Numbered from the stretch's first letter, positions 36,786 through 47,725 are shown. The stretch is DNA of 64,000 nucleotides from Costus lasius (GCA_027563935.2 CM050449.1:91412676-91476675), one strand, 5' to 3'. Numbers and translations: made by a program. Notes: generated from the sequence alone by a model not told the origin.

Positions 36786-38253
36786 TGATAGGGCCTCGAC
36801 GGCTGCTACCGCAAGTGCACGGTCTATCGCGTAACATAATAAGTATCGATCCCACGAGGACTAGAGGTCAAGTATTAACTAATCAGTCAACTAATAGCTA
36901 GGTTAATGATTAATAGAGAAATGTCTAAAGTCCTAGTGCAAGTAATTAAACTAAAGCAAATGAAATCAAGTAGAGCAGAGAGCAAAACAATCGGGGTTTT
37001 AAGTCTATAAGAGAGAATCGGGGTATCGGGTTTCACCGCACTGAAACATGGATAAATATTAAGGTTTGATGTTCTAATCGAGTTTTATCAAAGTTCTCAA
37101 GGTAATCCTTCCTAGGGTACAAACACGCTCCCTCTCAGGACACGGTCCGGTGTCTGACTTAACCCAAGTCTCCTACTCTCGTGGCTTACCGGGTTAAGCG
37201 GATCCAATGGGTTATGTGAAGGATTAGGGTTCCTCGGGTGATTTCGAGTGCTCTCGCTAAACGAAATCATCAGTCCAGTCTAAGGGATTCCAATGACTGT
37301 GGTTCACCTCTCAGTCCTTCCCACAGCATCTAAGACATGCATACATATGGCCAGTACATAAACATGAGTGAAAACTTCCTAGACATGAATAAGAATAATG
37401 ATAAATTGAGAAATATATAGATCAAGTCATAATATTCAACATTCATACAGTGGGCTATGCCCAAACCCCGAAAAGATAGTTTATGCTATCATATGCATCG
37501 TGAAATACATCAAATCTCTCATACAAATTGATTCAAACTAGAGGAAAGGGTAGAACCTTGATGGAAGGAGGTCCAGCATGAGATCCACATCGGAACGAAG
37601 GAAGAATCGCGCCGGAACAGTGTTGTCGCCCAGAAAATCACCCCAAACCCTAGGTTGTCGCCGTTTTGCTTCGTTCTCCTCAACCACTTGATCAAATCCG
37701 ATGATTCTAGTCCCAAAACGTTCGTGGGTGAGTTATAAAGGTCTCCCTAAAATTTCGTTCAATTCCGCTTCCAAAATAGAAAGTTATGGGCGAAAAACTA
37801 GATGCCTATCGAAATTGCTCGGGACGGTACACGGCCGTGCATAGATGGACGGGCATGCCCGTGCATGGCTCGATGACTGGAAAACTTACTCTTCACGGTT
37901 TTGCATGGACGCACGGCCATGCCCGTGAATGTCTCGTCAGAGTTTGGGCTAGTCAGCTCATACATTGCCATGCATGGATACACACTCATGACCGTGAAGA
38001 GCGTATAGGACTCCGATTGGGCTGAAATTTCACGTGTAGCTTTGTCTCATCATGAGGAGTCGTCTCATCTCTTCAGATCTTCCAAATTCCACTAATTTTA
38101 AGGCAAAATACCTACATTTCCATAAAATAAAGGAAAAGTTAAGGTTCTGAAAAATATGAAGCATTTAAGTACATAAATGAGACAAAGCATGCATTTTACT
38201 CCGAAATAATGATAAAATTATGCCACGATATATCATATATTTGCATGTCATCA
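36786..38253 (-). repeat. 5' LTR of G2
   Basis: 1,468 bp, TGATAGGGCCTCGACGG...GTCATCA. Colinear with the 3' LTR at 29752-31220. The palindrome tract lies at 37810-38000, with one mismatch in the 16-bp palindrome that is perfect in the other LTR. Frames at 37786-38025 are repeat artefacts. Confidence 0.92.
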
Positions 38254-38258
38254 CTCTT

Positions 38259-38475
38259 CTAACCTATGACACCACCATTCAGACAAAACACATAACCAGA
38301 TTATGATCTATAGTCATCGGGGTCTGATTGGAATAAGGCAAGGCATTAGTGTAGCCCTACACACTGAGCTCTTCTTCTCCCCCATAGACTAGCAACAACT
38401 TCTTAGTCCTCCTTAGGTACTTAAAGATTGTCTTTACTGCCATCCAGTCCTCAACACTTAGATTTGAATGGTATC
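38259..38475 (-). pseudogene. Copia pol segment upstream of the G2 insertion (element B)
   Basis: The minus-strand reading gives a stretch with LSVEDWMAVKTIFKYLRRTK and then LVYGGEEE, which is the RT-RNase H connection of copia pol. It continues on the far side of G2 at 29746. Together they show that G2 inserted into the RNase H region of element B. Upstream (to the right of 38475) the pol homology stops abruptly. Confidence 0.82.
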
Positions 38476-39090
38476 TACTTGAAGATAAGCAAAAGTTTAG
38501 CCTTAGTATTTAGATAACCCAAAAAGTTATAGCAAATTTCATATATCTAATTTACCTTTTTGGGTCATCTTTTATACTCTTTTGCTTGATTTTTAAGTCA
38601 AATTGGTCATTTGGTTCGGAATCTACATATTCTCTCTCTTTTTTTTTTAATTTTTCAGATAAAATATGCATATTTTTTTTAGATATTGGGGCTGAATGAA
38701 CCAAGAGTTAAAATAGGAGAAAATTCAGAACTCAAACGGATCAGAAAAAAGGCAATTTTTGAAGCTGACTTGCGATCCCAAGGATATGATGAGTTGAACT
38801 ACAACTGTCACACCCCTGTGATTCTAACAATTGGAGGAAATTCTTGCGAAGTAGCCGAGTCTTCCAGCCCCCACTTAAGCTTGATTTTTTGAGTTTCAAT
38901 CTTGCGATCCTCAGTCCAATCGACTAAATCGAAAGCGGGGAATGAGCTATAAGAGAATTGAGAGGATTGATATGAAGTATCACGTGCAGAGGAGCAAAAA
39001 TGTGGGAGAAAACACAAGCAACGGCGCTATGGTTCCTTCCTTAACCGAGAGGCGTATATGGCATCTCTGGTAATGAAACTTGCAAGGAAG
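38476..39090. other. Unassigned segment between copia pol and LTR fragment
   Basis: About 0.6 kb. A 68-codon frame lies at 38686-38892 but has no recognisable domain. A poly-T run (38641-38650) and an LTR-like phrase CTACAACTGTCACACCCC are present. Probably an old repeat fragment. Confidence 0.35.
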
Positions 39091-39907
39091 TGATATATTG
39101 CCTAGGTAGTAGTGATATATTGCTAGATACCTCTCACTACTTATGTTGATCTTGGCCGATCATGACTGCCAACATCAAATGAAATCTATGGGGTCACACA
39201 TGCAAACAATAGTGCAGTTTGATTAGATAGCATCAAATTGAATTATATGACAATTTAAGTCCATTTGGGGCCATAATGGGTTCAGATCAAGGCTAATTGA
39301 ACTCGGGATTCAAAATCATTGATTAAGGGCTATGACAGTGTTGGGTGCATGGTCACATTTCTCTAGATTGACTTATTCAATTTTGGGCCTAAAATGGAGA
39401 AGCAAAGCCCCTCTAGTTGCCACCTAGGTGCCTACATGCTAAGCACTTAGACCAAGGAAATTTGCCTGCTTCTTCTAGGCACCTAGTTGACTTAGCCAGT
39501 TATTAAAAGAAAAGGGGAAAGGGGTGCTCTAATATGTGGACACATGCTTGGCCTATAGCCCCATGTTTATGCCACTATTTATTATAAATAGACAGACAAT
39601 CCCCTAGGTGACAACATAGACAATTTATGCACGTAGAGCTTGTCCTAGCTGCCCAATTGAGCAAAATAGCTGCCTCTCGTCCTCTTGCAGCTGAAGCTTC
39701 TCCTCCTTCTCTTTCCTGGTGGTGGTGGTGCAATCCCTCAAGGAAGAAGAATATGCTCCTAAGGCTTGGTCCCTTCTTGTGAGGCTAGCACCAGACATGG
39801 AAAAGGGCATCACTAAAGGGATCATTGTGTGGATACCTACAAAGGATGGACACTTATGTGTCATGCATACTCTATTGTTAACTCTAGATCAAGTGAACAA
39901 GGAAACT

Positions 39908-41577
39908 GACTTTGGGAGAGATAGTCCTTAAGTCAGCACTCTAGGGTGGTGATGACAATGATGCAGAAAACCAAGAGAGGGTCATTAGGCAAGGGAATTG
40001 AAAAGTGTAGCCGAGGGAAACCCAGTGAAAACCAATGAAATATCGAATGCAATGCATACTTGAGCAATGTCGGTGAGTCGTATGCAAAACGGCACAAAAA
40101 CTATGAATGGAAAGTACTTACCTCACTTGTAGAACCAATGTTCTTCGCAAGCACGCACACGGGGTTTCCTTCATGACGCTATGAAATGCCGGGCTTCCAC
40201 TCGTCCCTTGGGATAGGGATGGAGACGCAACACACACCAGGTTGAGATAGAGGCGGCGGGAGCGAGTTGGTGTCACCCCGGCTATTGTGATTGAATTCTA
40301 GAACAAAAGGAAGAACGATGGGGAAAGCTTCGAGGGACAGGGACCTCGCTAGGCGCGACTACAAGCCTTGGAAGCTTCCATGGAGTTTAAACTAGATCTA
40401 GGCCTTCACATGGGGGAAGGCAACTACTACAGTAAAAAGTAAAGCACACACTAGCCCCTCTTCCTCTTTTATAGATCAAGAGGGGAGGGTTGTTGGGGAT
40501 GCCAACCACCCTCTACACACACACACAAAAGCAAGGGAATCAAGTCCTAACTACCAGAAAGTAGCAGCCACCAACTAAAGTGGCGAGAATATCATGAAGC
40601 TGGTGCATGGGATAGTCTTCGCGGACCGTTGAATGGGTCGTTGATGGGCCATAGTCGTCACACCATCTCTAAGCAAGCAACCACGAAGCAACAGAACCGA
40701 CTAACCATAGGTTGGTTCTGAACAGTGTTGTCCGACTCTTGGGCAGTATTCAGCACTCTGTTGTTGTACTAATCCGTTGTCGGGTCTTAAGGAGGTCCTC
40801 TTGGGAAGCTTGACAAGTTGATGGGGTGGAGTGGCTCTGTTGAGGCGAAGGAAAGGCTCACGATCCCCACATAATGATCTGAGGGATGCGAGGACCGTTA
40901 AGAATGTTGAACTACATGAGAAATAGGGTCCTTCAAGACTTCTGAGACGTTCATGGCCATGCCAAGCTTCCATTCACGGTCGTGAACGAGTTCGCTGGGG
41001 AGTGCCAAGGCTGTCACAGGTAGGGCCATGATTGTCTTCACGGTTGTGACCGCAGGCGTGTTTTGGACAGAATGGTCCACGGGCTGGATGTGCTTCCATT
41101 CATGGGTGTGAATGGGTTCGTCAATCTATGCCGAGGAGTTCACAGGCAAGGCCGTGATTCCTGTCATGGCGGTCACATCATTTGCGCCTAGGCGACCGTT
41201 TTTCGCCGGGGTCGTCATAGTTGGGGCCATGCATTGAGGCACAGGCGTGACCCTGGGCGCTAAGCTAGTCACAGGTGTGGCCGTGACTTTGTTCACGGGC
41301 ATGAACTCCTTAGCTGAGCCAATCACGGGTGTGAACTCCTTCATGCCCCGGGGCGTGAAGGAGCAACTCCTTCATGCCCCGGGGCGTGAAGGAGCAACTC
41401 CTTCATGCCCCGGGGCGTGAAGGAGCAACTCCTTCACGCCCCGGGGTATGAACTCTAGGCTGGACTCCGATTGATCTGAAATTTTTGGGGTAGCCTCCTT
41501 AGGTCCTAGGTAGCCTTCCAAGGTGTCTTCCACATTTCCTTGGGCGTCCATAGCCCCGTCGGTGACTCCATTAGTAA
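39908..41577 (-). mobile_element. Gypsy LTR (family L3) nested in the copia LTR
   Basis: The copia LTR phrase GATCAAGTGAACAAGG is separated from its continuation (ACACCTTTAATC) by this 1.67-kb segment. Its section CCTCTTTTATAGATCAAGAG and the following 'ACTAAAGTGG' motif recur at 52895-53000. It contains CA repeats (40511-40526), a tract of CACGGNNRTGA inverted units (40950-41330) and the 31-bp array. Exact ends are uncertain. Short frames in it are not genes. Confidence 0.6.
41334..41450. repeat. 31-bp tandem array of palindromes
   Basis: Units start at 41334, 41365, 41396 and 41427, the last one partial. Each contains CTTCATGCCCCGGGGCGTGA, which with its flanking AG forms a nearly perfect 22-bp palindrome centred on CCCCGGGG. 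The first three units are identical, so expansion was recent compared with the decay of the surrounding LTR. Confidence 0.95.
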
Positions 41578-41715
41578 CACACCTTTAATCATCTATTTAT
41601 TTGCTTCCTCGCTTGGATCCTCTAGGTGGGAATGGTGTTTGGGTGAAATCTTCTGCTGCACACTCGAGTAAAAAAAATTTAAATTCACTCGTCATTCCCT
41701 AAATCTAGATTGATG

Positions 41716-42006
41716 GAAATCATAGGGCTATAGAACTTAGTCAAATAAATCTAGATTAATGGAAATCTTCAACTAAGATGCATTATGATAACATAATCTA
41801 AATGAACCATGGCTAAGAGAAATGGTTGGGCCTTTGTTAAGTTCACAAACCCTATGTAAAGAACATGTTTACAAGATAAAACTAGTCTAAGGCAATGCGG
41901 ACTAATGTACTGGGAGACAATGTATTTTGAAAATATGGGCTCACACTACATATTAATTTATTTGCAAAAATAAAATGCAAAAACAAAAAAAAAATATTAA
42001 TATGAA
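41716..42006. other. Spacer between copia LTR fragments
   Basis: About 290 bp of AT-rich DNA with a near-duplicate phrase AAATCTAGATTGATGGAAAT (about 41701) and AAATCTAGATTAATGGAAAT (about 41747). No gene or signal was recognised. Confidence 0.4.
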
Positions 42007-42824
42007 TTGTGTTAGTGTGTATGCCTTGAAGATTAATTATTTGTATTATGTTTATTTAGTCATTTGAATAATAAAGGCATTGACATTATTACATTGATTG
42101 CTACACTTGTGTTGATGTATAAAATAATATATTAATATCCCTAGAGATTAATTTTATTAGATTTCATAATTAAGTCACCAGTCAAATAGCCTTAGTAGAT
42201 AGGGATAGTTTTTGTGCATCTGAGACTAGTATGTGGGCTGAGTGACTTACTTTGATACAATCAACTGCTACTCTATAACTAGGAAGCAGAAACAGTTGTC
42301 ATTGGGCATGTCGTAAGTCATATGAGAAGTATGAGTGATCAATAGAGAATTTGCCTCTTCATTTAATTGAAGCTTGATAATCTTGAGGGCCCTCCCATAG
42401 GAGTATGACTAAGAATGTACAACCATACCTAGGGGACTATGTTCTTATGGTCTAGTCATTCTCCCATGATTGGAATGCATAGGAATTATATTGCATAAAA
42501 GGAAGCTTTGTCGCTAGCTAGGAGTTATCAACTAATGATGGATTTCTATGACTTAAGTAATAGTAATGTGTTGCTAAAAACCTCTCACTATTTGTGATGA
42601 TATATCTAGTTCATCAGTACCAATGTCATAAAGTACCTATAGGGGTCACACGCACATAAACTTAGGATTGCATTTTGATCGGGTAGTCTTGAATCAAACT
42701 ATATAGTAATTTAGGTCTATTTGGGGCATTGGAGATGCCAAACCAAGGTAGGAACAAAGTTAGTTGAATTGACAGTCCATATAGATTGAACTACAGCAAG
42801 AATAGGGCTAGACAACTATTTTAA

Positions 42825-43704
42825 TAGCCTATTTCAGAGGAAGGATAGAAAACAAGAAGGAAAAGAAAAAGGGATAGAAAGGAAATTGAGAAGAATGGGA
42901 AAAAAAAATTATTTCCCTCTCCCTTGTTTCACAGGGAAGAAGGAAAGAAAATAGTATTCATTAACCCTGTCATCCGCCTGCCTTGCCGACCCCACGATGC
43001 CCTTCTTCTGCCCTAGTTGCCCCGGTGCCCTTCTTATGCCCCAGCTGCGCCGCCGCCTGCCTTTTGATTCGACGGCGAGAGGGAGGCGAGCGAGCGAGCG
43101 ATGGATCCATGGTGGCGGAGGAATCGCCTCAAATCCATGGTGGCGGAGGCGCAGATGCATGGCACGCCGCCTCCGCTGGCTCTTCCTTCCTATTCGAGAA
43201 GCTCAGCAGTGGCAGCGCTCGTGGTGACGGTGACTGGAGACGCGAGGTGGAGACGCGGGAAGGCGTCAACGGCAACTTGAGACGCGAGGTGGAGGCAAAC
43301 GGTGACTAGAGAAGGCGTCGGCGAGAGGCGAACGGCAAGGTGGAGACGCGGGAAGGCATTGGCAAGAGACGAGGTGGGAAGGCATTGGCGACTGGAGACG
43401 TGAGGTGGAGACGCTAGGGTTTCTGGAGAGGCGAATGGCGACTAGAGAAGGCGAACGGCGATTGGAGAAGGCGTCGGCTAGGGTTTAGAAAGGGGTTTCG
43501 GGAGATAGATGCGTGAGGGAGCGAGAGGCGTGAGGGAGAGAAAATTATTTTCCATTTGAATCGGAGGGATTGGTTTGAGAGAAAAATTGCCCCAAATTTT
43601 TCCTCTTTTTTCTTTCCTATTTTTTTCTTTTTTTTTCACTGAAACAAGGGAAAAGATATAAATCTTTTTTTTCCTTCGAGATATCCCTCCTTTGAAATAG
43701 GCTG
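42825..43704. mobile_element. PIF/Harbinger-like non-autonomous transposon (Pack-type candidate)
   Basis: Terminal inverted repeats: left TAGCCTATTTCAGAGGAAGG and the complement of the right end CAGCCTATTTCAAAGGAGGG, 20 of 23 bases matching. They are flanked by the 3-bp duplication TAA (42822-42824, 43705-43707), the size and type for PIF/Harbinger. A subterminal inverted pair (CCCTTGTTTCA / TGAAACAAGGG) is also present. The 880-bp element has a GC-rich core (43000-43520) with GGAGACGCGAGGTGGAGACG-type minisatellite repeats. No transposase is seen. The unusual composition of the core relative to the AT-rich arms suggests captured DNA. Frames at 42909-43309 are unrecognised. Confidence 0.8.
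43195..43480. repeat. GC-rich minisatellite inside the transposon
   Basis: Imperfect repeats of GGAGACGCGAGGTGGAGACG and GGCGAACGGCGACTAGAGAA-like units alternate, each about 12-24 bp. This explains the frames read across it on both strands. Confidence 0.7.
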
Positions 43705-44425
43705 TAAGTGATCTAGACTAGCTAGTTGGGCTTCAAGCCCAATTAAGAAGTAGATAGAGGCGCATAAGCACATGGTGCATGGTTTAAGGTGCTAGTATTG
43801 CTTGCACATGTGGCTAATGCATGAAAGAATACATTCGATCACTTCATTGGGGTTTAGGCGTAATAAGGGCAACATGGGGGTACCTAGGGGCTAAAACATG
43901 TCTAGCAATGTCCACACTAGATGGCTATCCCATATTGGCGCATGGATTGGACGGCTAAGGAGGAGAATACCAATTATATGTGTATACTATAATGCTACGA
44001 AGCATTGATAGTAGGTGTGCGTGGTAAAGGTGCCACTTATGAAAGTTTGAGTTAGTAAAACTTAAAGATGATTTCTCTAATTGATTAGCATCATTTATGA
44101 CTTCAATCAAAATAATTAATTGGTTTACTCAATTATAATAAAAATGTCAATAGTGACTTATTATAAATACATAGCGACAACAATAAGAGACAAGTTGTTG
44201 TCCATGCCCACTAGCCTACTCTCCTCCCTCTTGTCATCACCCTTCTCCCTCTTCTCTTATGAACAGAGCTCTCTTATGAACAGAGCTCCAAGAGAAAATA
44301 TCAAGGCTTAGATCCCTTCTCTCAAGGCTAGCATCAAATGCAAAGCGAGATAATTTTTAAGGAGTTATTGTATGGATACCAGTAAAGTGCAGATGCTTAT
44401 GTGTCTGTACCATCATTAGTTGCCA

Positions 44426-45418
44426 ACCTCAAGAATTCTTTAATATAACTTTCTTAGCATGTCATTTGTGTCTTGTTTCACATGAATCATTTGGAATGAG
44501 AAATTTTAGTTTTGCATAATTTTTTTGTTGTGCATATATTTGTTAAAATTTTTATTTTGCCCATGATTTTCTCTAATAAGTTGAACTTGTGTTTGTCCAG
44601 ATAGACCAGATGACACAGACAAAAGGAAGAAGAAGAAGATCAATGCATTAAAAGAGATCAATGCATTAAAAGAGCTGGTGATTATAGATAAATGGTAAAT
44701 AAAAGATAAGCAAGTAAATAAAACCCGATGCATCTGGTCAAACACGAGTTCAACTCATGTTGTAGTTTAATTTTATTTTATACATTCTATTTATGCAGAT
44801 AAAATTAAGTGTGAGCTCGAATTTGATGCCGAATGTACAAGTATAAAATAGTCTTTAAGTCCTACACTGGTCAATTAATTCATCATTCCTATTATCTGTC
44901 TTGACTAAAGAGAAAGAATGTTGCAAGTTGACCGATAGAGATGTTCCCTTGGCTTCTTTCGTCTCTTTTGTGCCTCTTGTGTCAATTTCCATATGTCCAA
45001 GTGGACAATCATTGCCTCTGTTTTCCATTCTCACGTCTCCCATTTCTCCGGCGCAGGATGTCGACTTGCCTTGTTCCTTGCTCTGCTTTTACCTTCCCTG
45101 GCTAAAAAACATAAAAAATAAAAATTCTCATTTCATTGGACTCCATTTCTTGGGTGCTTATTTCTGCAGCAGCACAAATAGGGGGTCGATCGAGATACTA
45201 GAACTGAAAATGAGAATATATCATGTATTCAACAAACAAATCATGCACAAACACACTATAGAAAACAGAGGAAGCTCGGCCTAATACAGGAAAAAGAAAT
45301 AGAACAAAAAGAAACAAAGAATAATACGGGGGCAGCTGAGCTCGGCAATGCTATCTACACAAAGCTACAAGCTGCTCTCTCCCCTGCACTAATGCCCTTA
45401 CTGATTCTATCTGTGGGG
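44426..45418. other. Intergenic DNA at the 3' side of NCED
   Basis: Low-copy-looking, AT-rich sequence. Only short frames, the longest 127 codons at 44901-45284 (plus), with no recognisable domain and no splice logic. A direct duplication GATCAATGCATTAAAAGA occurs twice in a row near 44639-44673. The NCED 3' UTR and polyadenylation site must lie in the right part of this region; I see no strong poly(A) signal to place. Confidence 0.5.
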
Positions 45419-47260
45419 CTAAGCCTGAGTCTCCAAGTTGCTCGAGCTTATGAAGCTGCCGTGGAATCCGTACGGAACACGCGACGGCAGACTCACGGTG
45501 GCCTCCAGCCTCATGTCCGCCGCGTTCACAATGAGCAGCTTAGACTCAGCCGTCTTCTCGTCATGCACCAAGGTCAGCACGTAGCCGTCGTCCTCCCTGG
45601 GCGAGTTGTCATCCCTCGGCACCAAGTAAGGCTCGCCGCCGTATCGGCTATCACCGAACATGTACTTGTCGACCTGCCCCGTGAATAGGTCCACCTTGGC
45701 GAAGCCCGATACCTTGGGCCACGGCTCGGCTATGGCGAGGTAGGCGTACCGTGTCTTTCTTCCCAGAAGGTTCCGGTTCACCATCCCGGCCTCCAGGTTC
45801 AGCTGCTCCGCTAGGATGGGCCGTCGGGTCGACTGGCCGGTCTTGAGGTCGAGCCGGATCTCCGAGAGTTCGCTCCGGAGGCTCTCCTCGCACTCGTTGA
45901 ATACCGAGTCCGGCGGCGTCATGCACGAGCCGATCACCACTACCTCGCCAGTGGCCGGCTCCTCCCACGCGTTCCACAGGTGGAAGCAGAAGCAATCGGG
46001 CACGTCAACCCACCGCATCTCGGAGGCGTCGGCCGCGTACTTGGGCAACACGCCGAACCGGGACGTCTTGGAGCGGTCGTAGACCACCGGCGAGCCTCCG
46101 CGAATCATCTCCTGCAGCTTGAACACCACCTGATGGTCCGGAATCACTAGCAAGTTTTCGGTGATGGCGAAGTCGTGAATCATGGTCGGCTGCTCCAGGG
46201 GGATGGCCACGTCGGTGGACTTGTCGCCGTCGGGGGAGAAGTACAAGTATTTGAGGTATGGCTTCTGGATGACGTCGTAGCTCAGGGCGAAGAGCTCGCG
46301 CGAGGCCGGGTCTAGTTTCGGATGCGCGATCATGGAGGACTTTAGCTGACCGTTGAAGTCGTAACGACCCACTGTCTCGAGGTCGCCGGCGGGCGTAATG
46401 CGGACGTGGTATGGAATGTCGTCCTCTGACATGGCGAGGAGGCGGTCGTTGAAGTAGACGAGGCCAGCGTTGGCGACGCCCATCCCGCGGCTGCCGTCGA
46501 CAAGACCGAAGAGGCTGCGCGCGTAGAAGAGCAGCAGGCGGGCGATGCCAGAGTGGCCGTGGAGCTCGCCGATGGCTTTTGGGAAAACGGGCTTCCCAAT
46601 GGCACGCTCCTGGCGGAGGCGCTCGGTCTCGGTGAACCGGCACGCGTAGCCGGCGGCGCCGTTGCGTAGGTGGACGATGTGCACCATGCCGTCACCGTCG
46701 AACAAGTGGTGCCCTGCGATGGGCTCAAACAAGGGATTGGCGCCGTTGCGGACGTAGGCGCCGTTAATGAAGGGCGGGATGCGGCCCTCGACGGGGAGGT
46801 TATAGAGCGGTGCGCACTCATGGACAGGGGCGAAGTTGCCGGCGATTTGGACGGCGGGGTCAGCGGTCTTGGGTAGCGGGTGTGGCTTCTCGAGCACGTT
46901 GGACACGAAGGCCTCCTCGACGGCGTCGAGCGCGGAGGCGGCAAGCCGCTGGAGCATATTCCAATTGGGCTGCGCGGTGGGGCGGTCATGGCCACGTGGC
47001 TTGCTGGCCTGTTTCACGACTGCGGGCGCCGGCTGCGTGTGGTAATTAAGTGGAGGGAAGTAGGCCGGGGTTACGTTAGCGGGCAGATTTTCGAGGGAAT
47101 TGGGGGGAACAGAGGAGTGTAGTCCTCTAGTGGTGGCAGAGGCCTGGATTCTTGGCACCTTGACTGATTTAGCAACTAGCAGCCTACTAGAGGACAGTGC
47201 ACGGGTTCTGGAAATTGAATTGGCCGCAGATTGCAAATTAGAATACGAGGCAGAAGCCAT
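45419..47260 (-). CDS. NCED: 9-cis-epoxycarotenoid dioxygenase (NCED), chloroplastic
   Basis: An intact, intronless 613-codon gene from ATG at 47260 to TAG at 45419. The enzyme cleaves 9-cis-violaxanthin or 9'-cis-neoxanthin at the 11,12 bond to xanthoxin, the committed and rate-limiting step of abscisic acid synthesis in plastids. Residues 1 to about 45 form a Ser/Arg-rich, acid-poor transit peptide. About 99-125 ([19 protein letters not shown]) is the amphipathic helix that in maize VP14 contacts thylakoids. The RPE65/carotenoid oxygenase propeller follows from about 155. The four Fe(II)-binding histidines are His313 (MIAHPK), His362 (IHDFAI), His427 (FHLWNAW) and His600 (YGFHGSF). The second-shell acids Glu279, Glu490 and Glu543 are present. 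VP14 has 604 residues, so the length is normal. The absence of introns is usual for NCED. Which family member it is cannot be told here. The GC-rich frame produces long antisense open frames, all spurious. Confidence 0.97.
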   Translation of the reverse strand: MASASYSNLQSAANSISRTRALSSSRLLVAKSVKVPRIQASATTRGLHSSVPPNSLENLPANVTPAYFPPLNYHTQPAPAVVKQASKPRGHDRPTAQPNWNMLQRLAASALDAVEEAFVSNVLEKPHPLPKTADPAVQIAGNFAPVHECAPLYNLPVEGRIPPFINGAYVRNGANPLFEPIAGHHLFDGDGMVHIVHLRNGAAGYACRFTETERLRQERAIGKPVFPKAIGELHGHSGIARLLLFYARSLFGLVDGSRGMGVANAGLVYFNDRLLAMSEDDIPYHVRITPAGDLETVGRYDFNGQLKSSMIAHPKLDPASRELFALSYDVIQKPYLKYLYFSPDGDKSTDVAIPLEQPTMIHDFAITENLLVIPDHQVVFKLQEMIRGGSPVVYDRSKTSRFGVLPKYAADASEMRWVDVPDCFCFHLWNAWEEPATGEVVVIGSCMTPPDSVFNECEESLRSELSEIRLDLKTGQSTRRPILAEQLNLEAGMVNRNLLGRKTRYAYLAIAEPWPKVSGFAKVDLFTGQVDKYMFGDSRYGGEPYLVPRDDNSPREDDGYVLTLVHDEKTAESKLLIVNAADMRLEATVSLPSRVPYGFHGSFISSSNLETQA

Positions 47261-47406
47261 TAATGATTGAGTAACGGCAAGTTGGCGGAGGAGAGAGGAT
47301 GTGCTTGTTGGTGTGTCGAATTTGAATTGCTGAGATATTGATTACGATGCGAGTGCGAGTTGGAGTTGGAGTTGGAGTTGGGGAGGGAGATTGGGGGCTC
47401 TATTTA
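47261..47406 (-). other. NCED 5' untranslated leader with (GAGTTG)4
   Basis: This is the interval between the TATA box and the NCED start. It contains four perfect GAGTTG units at 47357-47380 (CAACTC repeats in the transcript). There is no upstream ATG long frame that overlaps the start. The exact transcription start is inferred from the TATA position. Confidence 0.6.
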
Positions 47407-47414
47407 CTTATATA
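47407..47414 (-). promoter_or_regulatory. NCED TATA box
   Basis: Minus-strand TATATAAG, about 147 bp upstream of the NCED ATG. It is the only strong TATA-like match in the near promoter. Confidence 0.75.
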
Positions 47415-47459
47415 AAAAGCATGTGAGTAGGCGTCCAACGGACGATCACCACGAGTAGC

Positions 47460-47467
47460 CCACGTGG
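47460..47467 (-). promoter_or_regulatory. G-box / ABRE in the NCED promoter
   Basis: CCACGTGG, a perfect palindrome within GCCCACGTGGCT, about 46 bp upstream of the TATA box. ACGTGG cores bind bZIP (ABF/AREB) and bHLH factors. In Arabidopsis an ABRE/G-box in the NCED3 promoter supports positive feedback by abscisic acid, so the same role is plausible here. Confidence 0.7.
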
Positions 47468-47484
47468 CTGATAGCGGAGTGGTG

Positions 47485-47725
47485 AGTCAACAATAATTTG
47501 CGGATGGTTCGTGAGACGTTGAGACACCGCGGGCGTGTATCGTGGCTTTGATTCTGCGCCGTTGATGCGGATCACATCGACATCGGGTGATGGCGCCAGT
47601 TGGGGCCCACCGTTTGCTTTTGTTGCCGTGGTGCGTGTCGGATTAGATTTTGATGTTACAAGGTAAAACAAACACCGCCCACGCAAAGTGGATCGACTGA
47701 CTCAACGCGGTGGTCAACGAGTCAA
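47485..47725 (-). promoter_or_regulatory. W-box cluster upstream of NCED
   Basis: Minus-strand TTGACT at 47485-47490 and the pair TTGACT (47720-47725) and TTGACC (47712-47717) spaced by two bases. TTGAC(C/T) is the WRKY core. The sites are short and could be fortuitous; the close pair is the better candidate. Confidence 0.45.

Larger units (their letters stand above)
29752..38253 (-). mobile_element. Non-autonomous Ty3/gypsy element G2: gag, protease, accessory ORF, no RT/IN
   Basis: An 8,502-bp element with terminal TGATAGGGCC...GTCATCA, LTRs of 1,469 and 1,468 bp and a perfect TSD CTCTT (29747-29751, 38254-38258). In minus-strand order it has 5' LTR, tRNA-Asp primer site (36762-36779), gag (36465-35659), retropepsin (35327-34500), a non-coding stretch with palindromic tract, accessory ORF (33411-32371), and 3' LTR. 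No reverse transcriptase, RNase H or integrase motif was found in any frame. It would have to be mobilised by a partner. About nine differences in the first 150 aligned LTR bases, mostly transitions, indicate an old insertion. Confidence 0.92.
39090..41715 (+). repeat. Truncated copia LTR (relative of LTR C), split by a gypsy LTR
   Basis: The segments 39090-39907 and 41578-41715 align with the second half of LTR C (CTTGGCCGATCATGACTGCC, GGGCCTAAAATGGAGAAGCA, GTGGGAATGGTGTTTGGGTG). It is in plus orientation, without the LTR beginning. It may be the 3' LTR partner of LTR C, but intervening coding sequence is lost. Confidence 0.6.
42007..44425 (+). repeat. Copia LTR (L2-like) containing a DNA transposon
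   Basis: Starts TGTGTTAGTGTGTATGCC. It is colinear with LTR C through the AGACTAGTATGTGGGCTGAG and ACCTATAGGGGTCACACGCA blocks. It resumes after the DNA transposon with GGGCTTCAAGCCCAATTAAG and ends near 44425, where homology to LTR C fades before the LTR terminus. It is the last element before the NCED gene. Confidence 0.6.

Noticed and set aside
41334..41450. CRISPR-like array of regularly spaced repeats
   Set aside because: There are no unique spacers: the 31-bp units are directly adjacent and identical, and this is plant nuclear DNA.
44901..45284. 127-codon frame next to the NCED 3' end as a gene
   Set aside because: No domain, no promoter or intron logic, and it probably overlaps the NCED 3' UTR on the opposite strand.
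45651..47122. Long open frames antisense or out of frame to NCED (up to 217 codons)
   Set aside because: They exist because the NCED coding sequence is GC-rich and poor in stops. Their composition is Arg/Pro/Ser-rich and no domain is visible, whereas the 613-codon frame has all catalytic residues.
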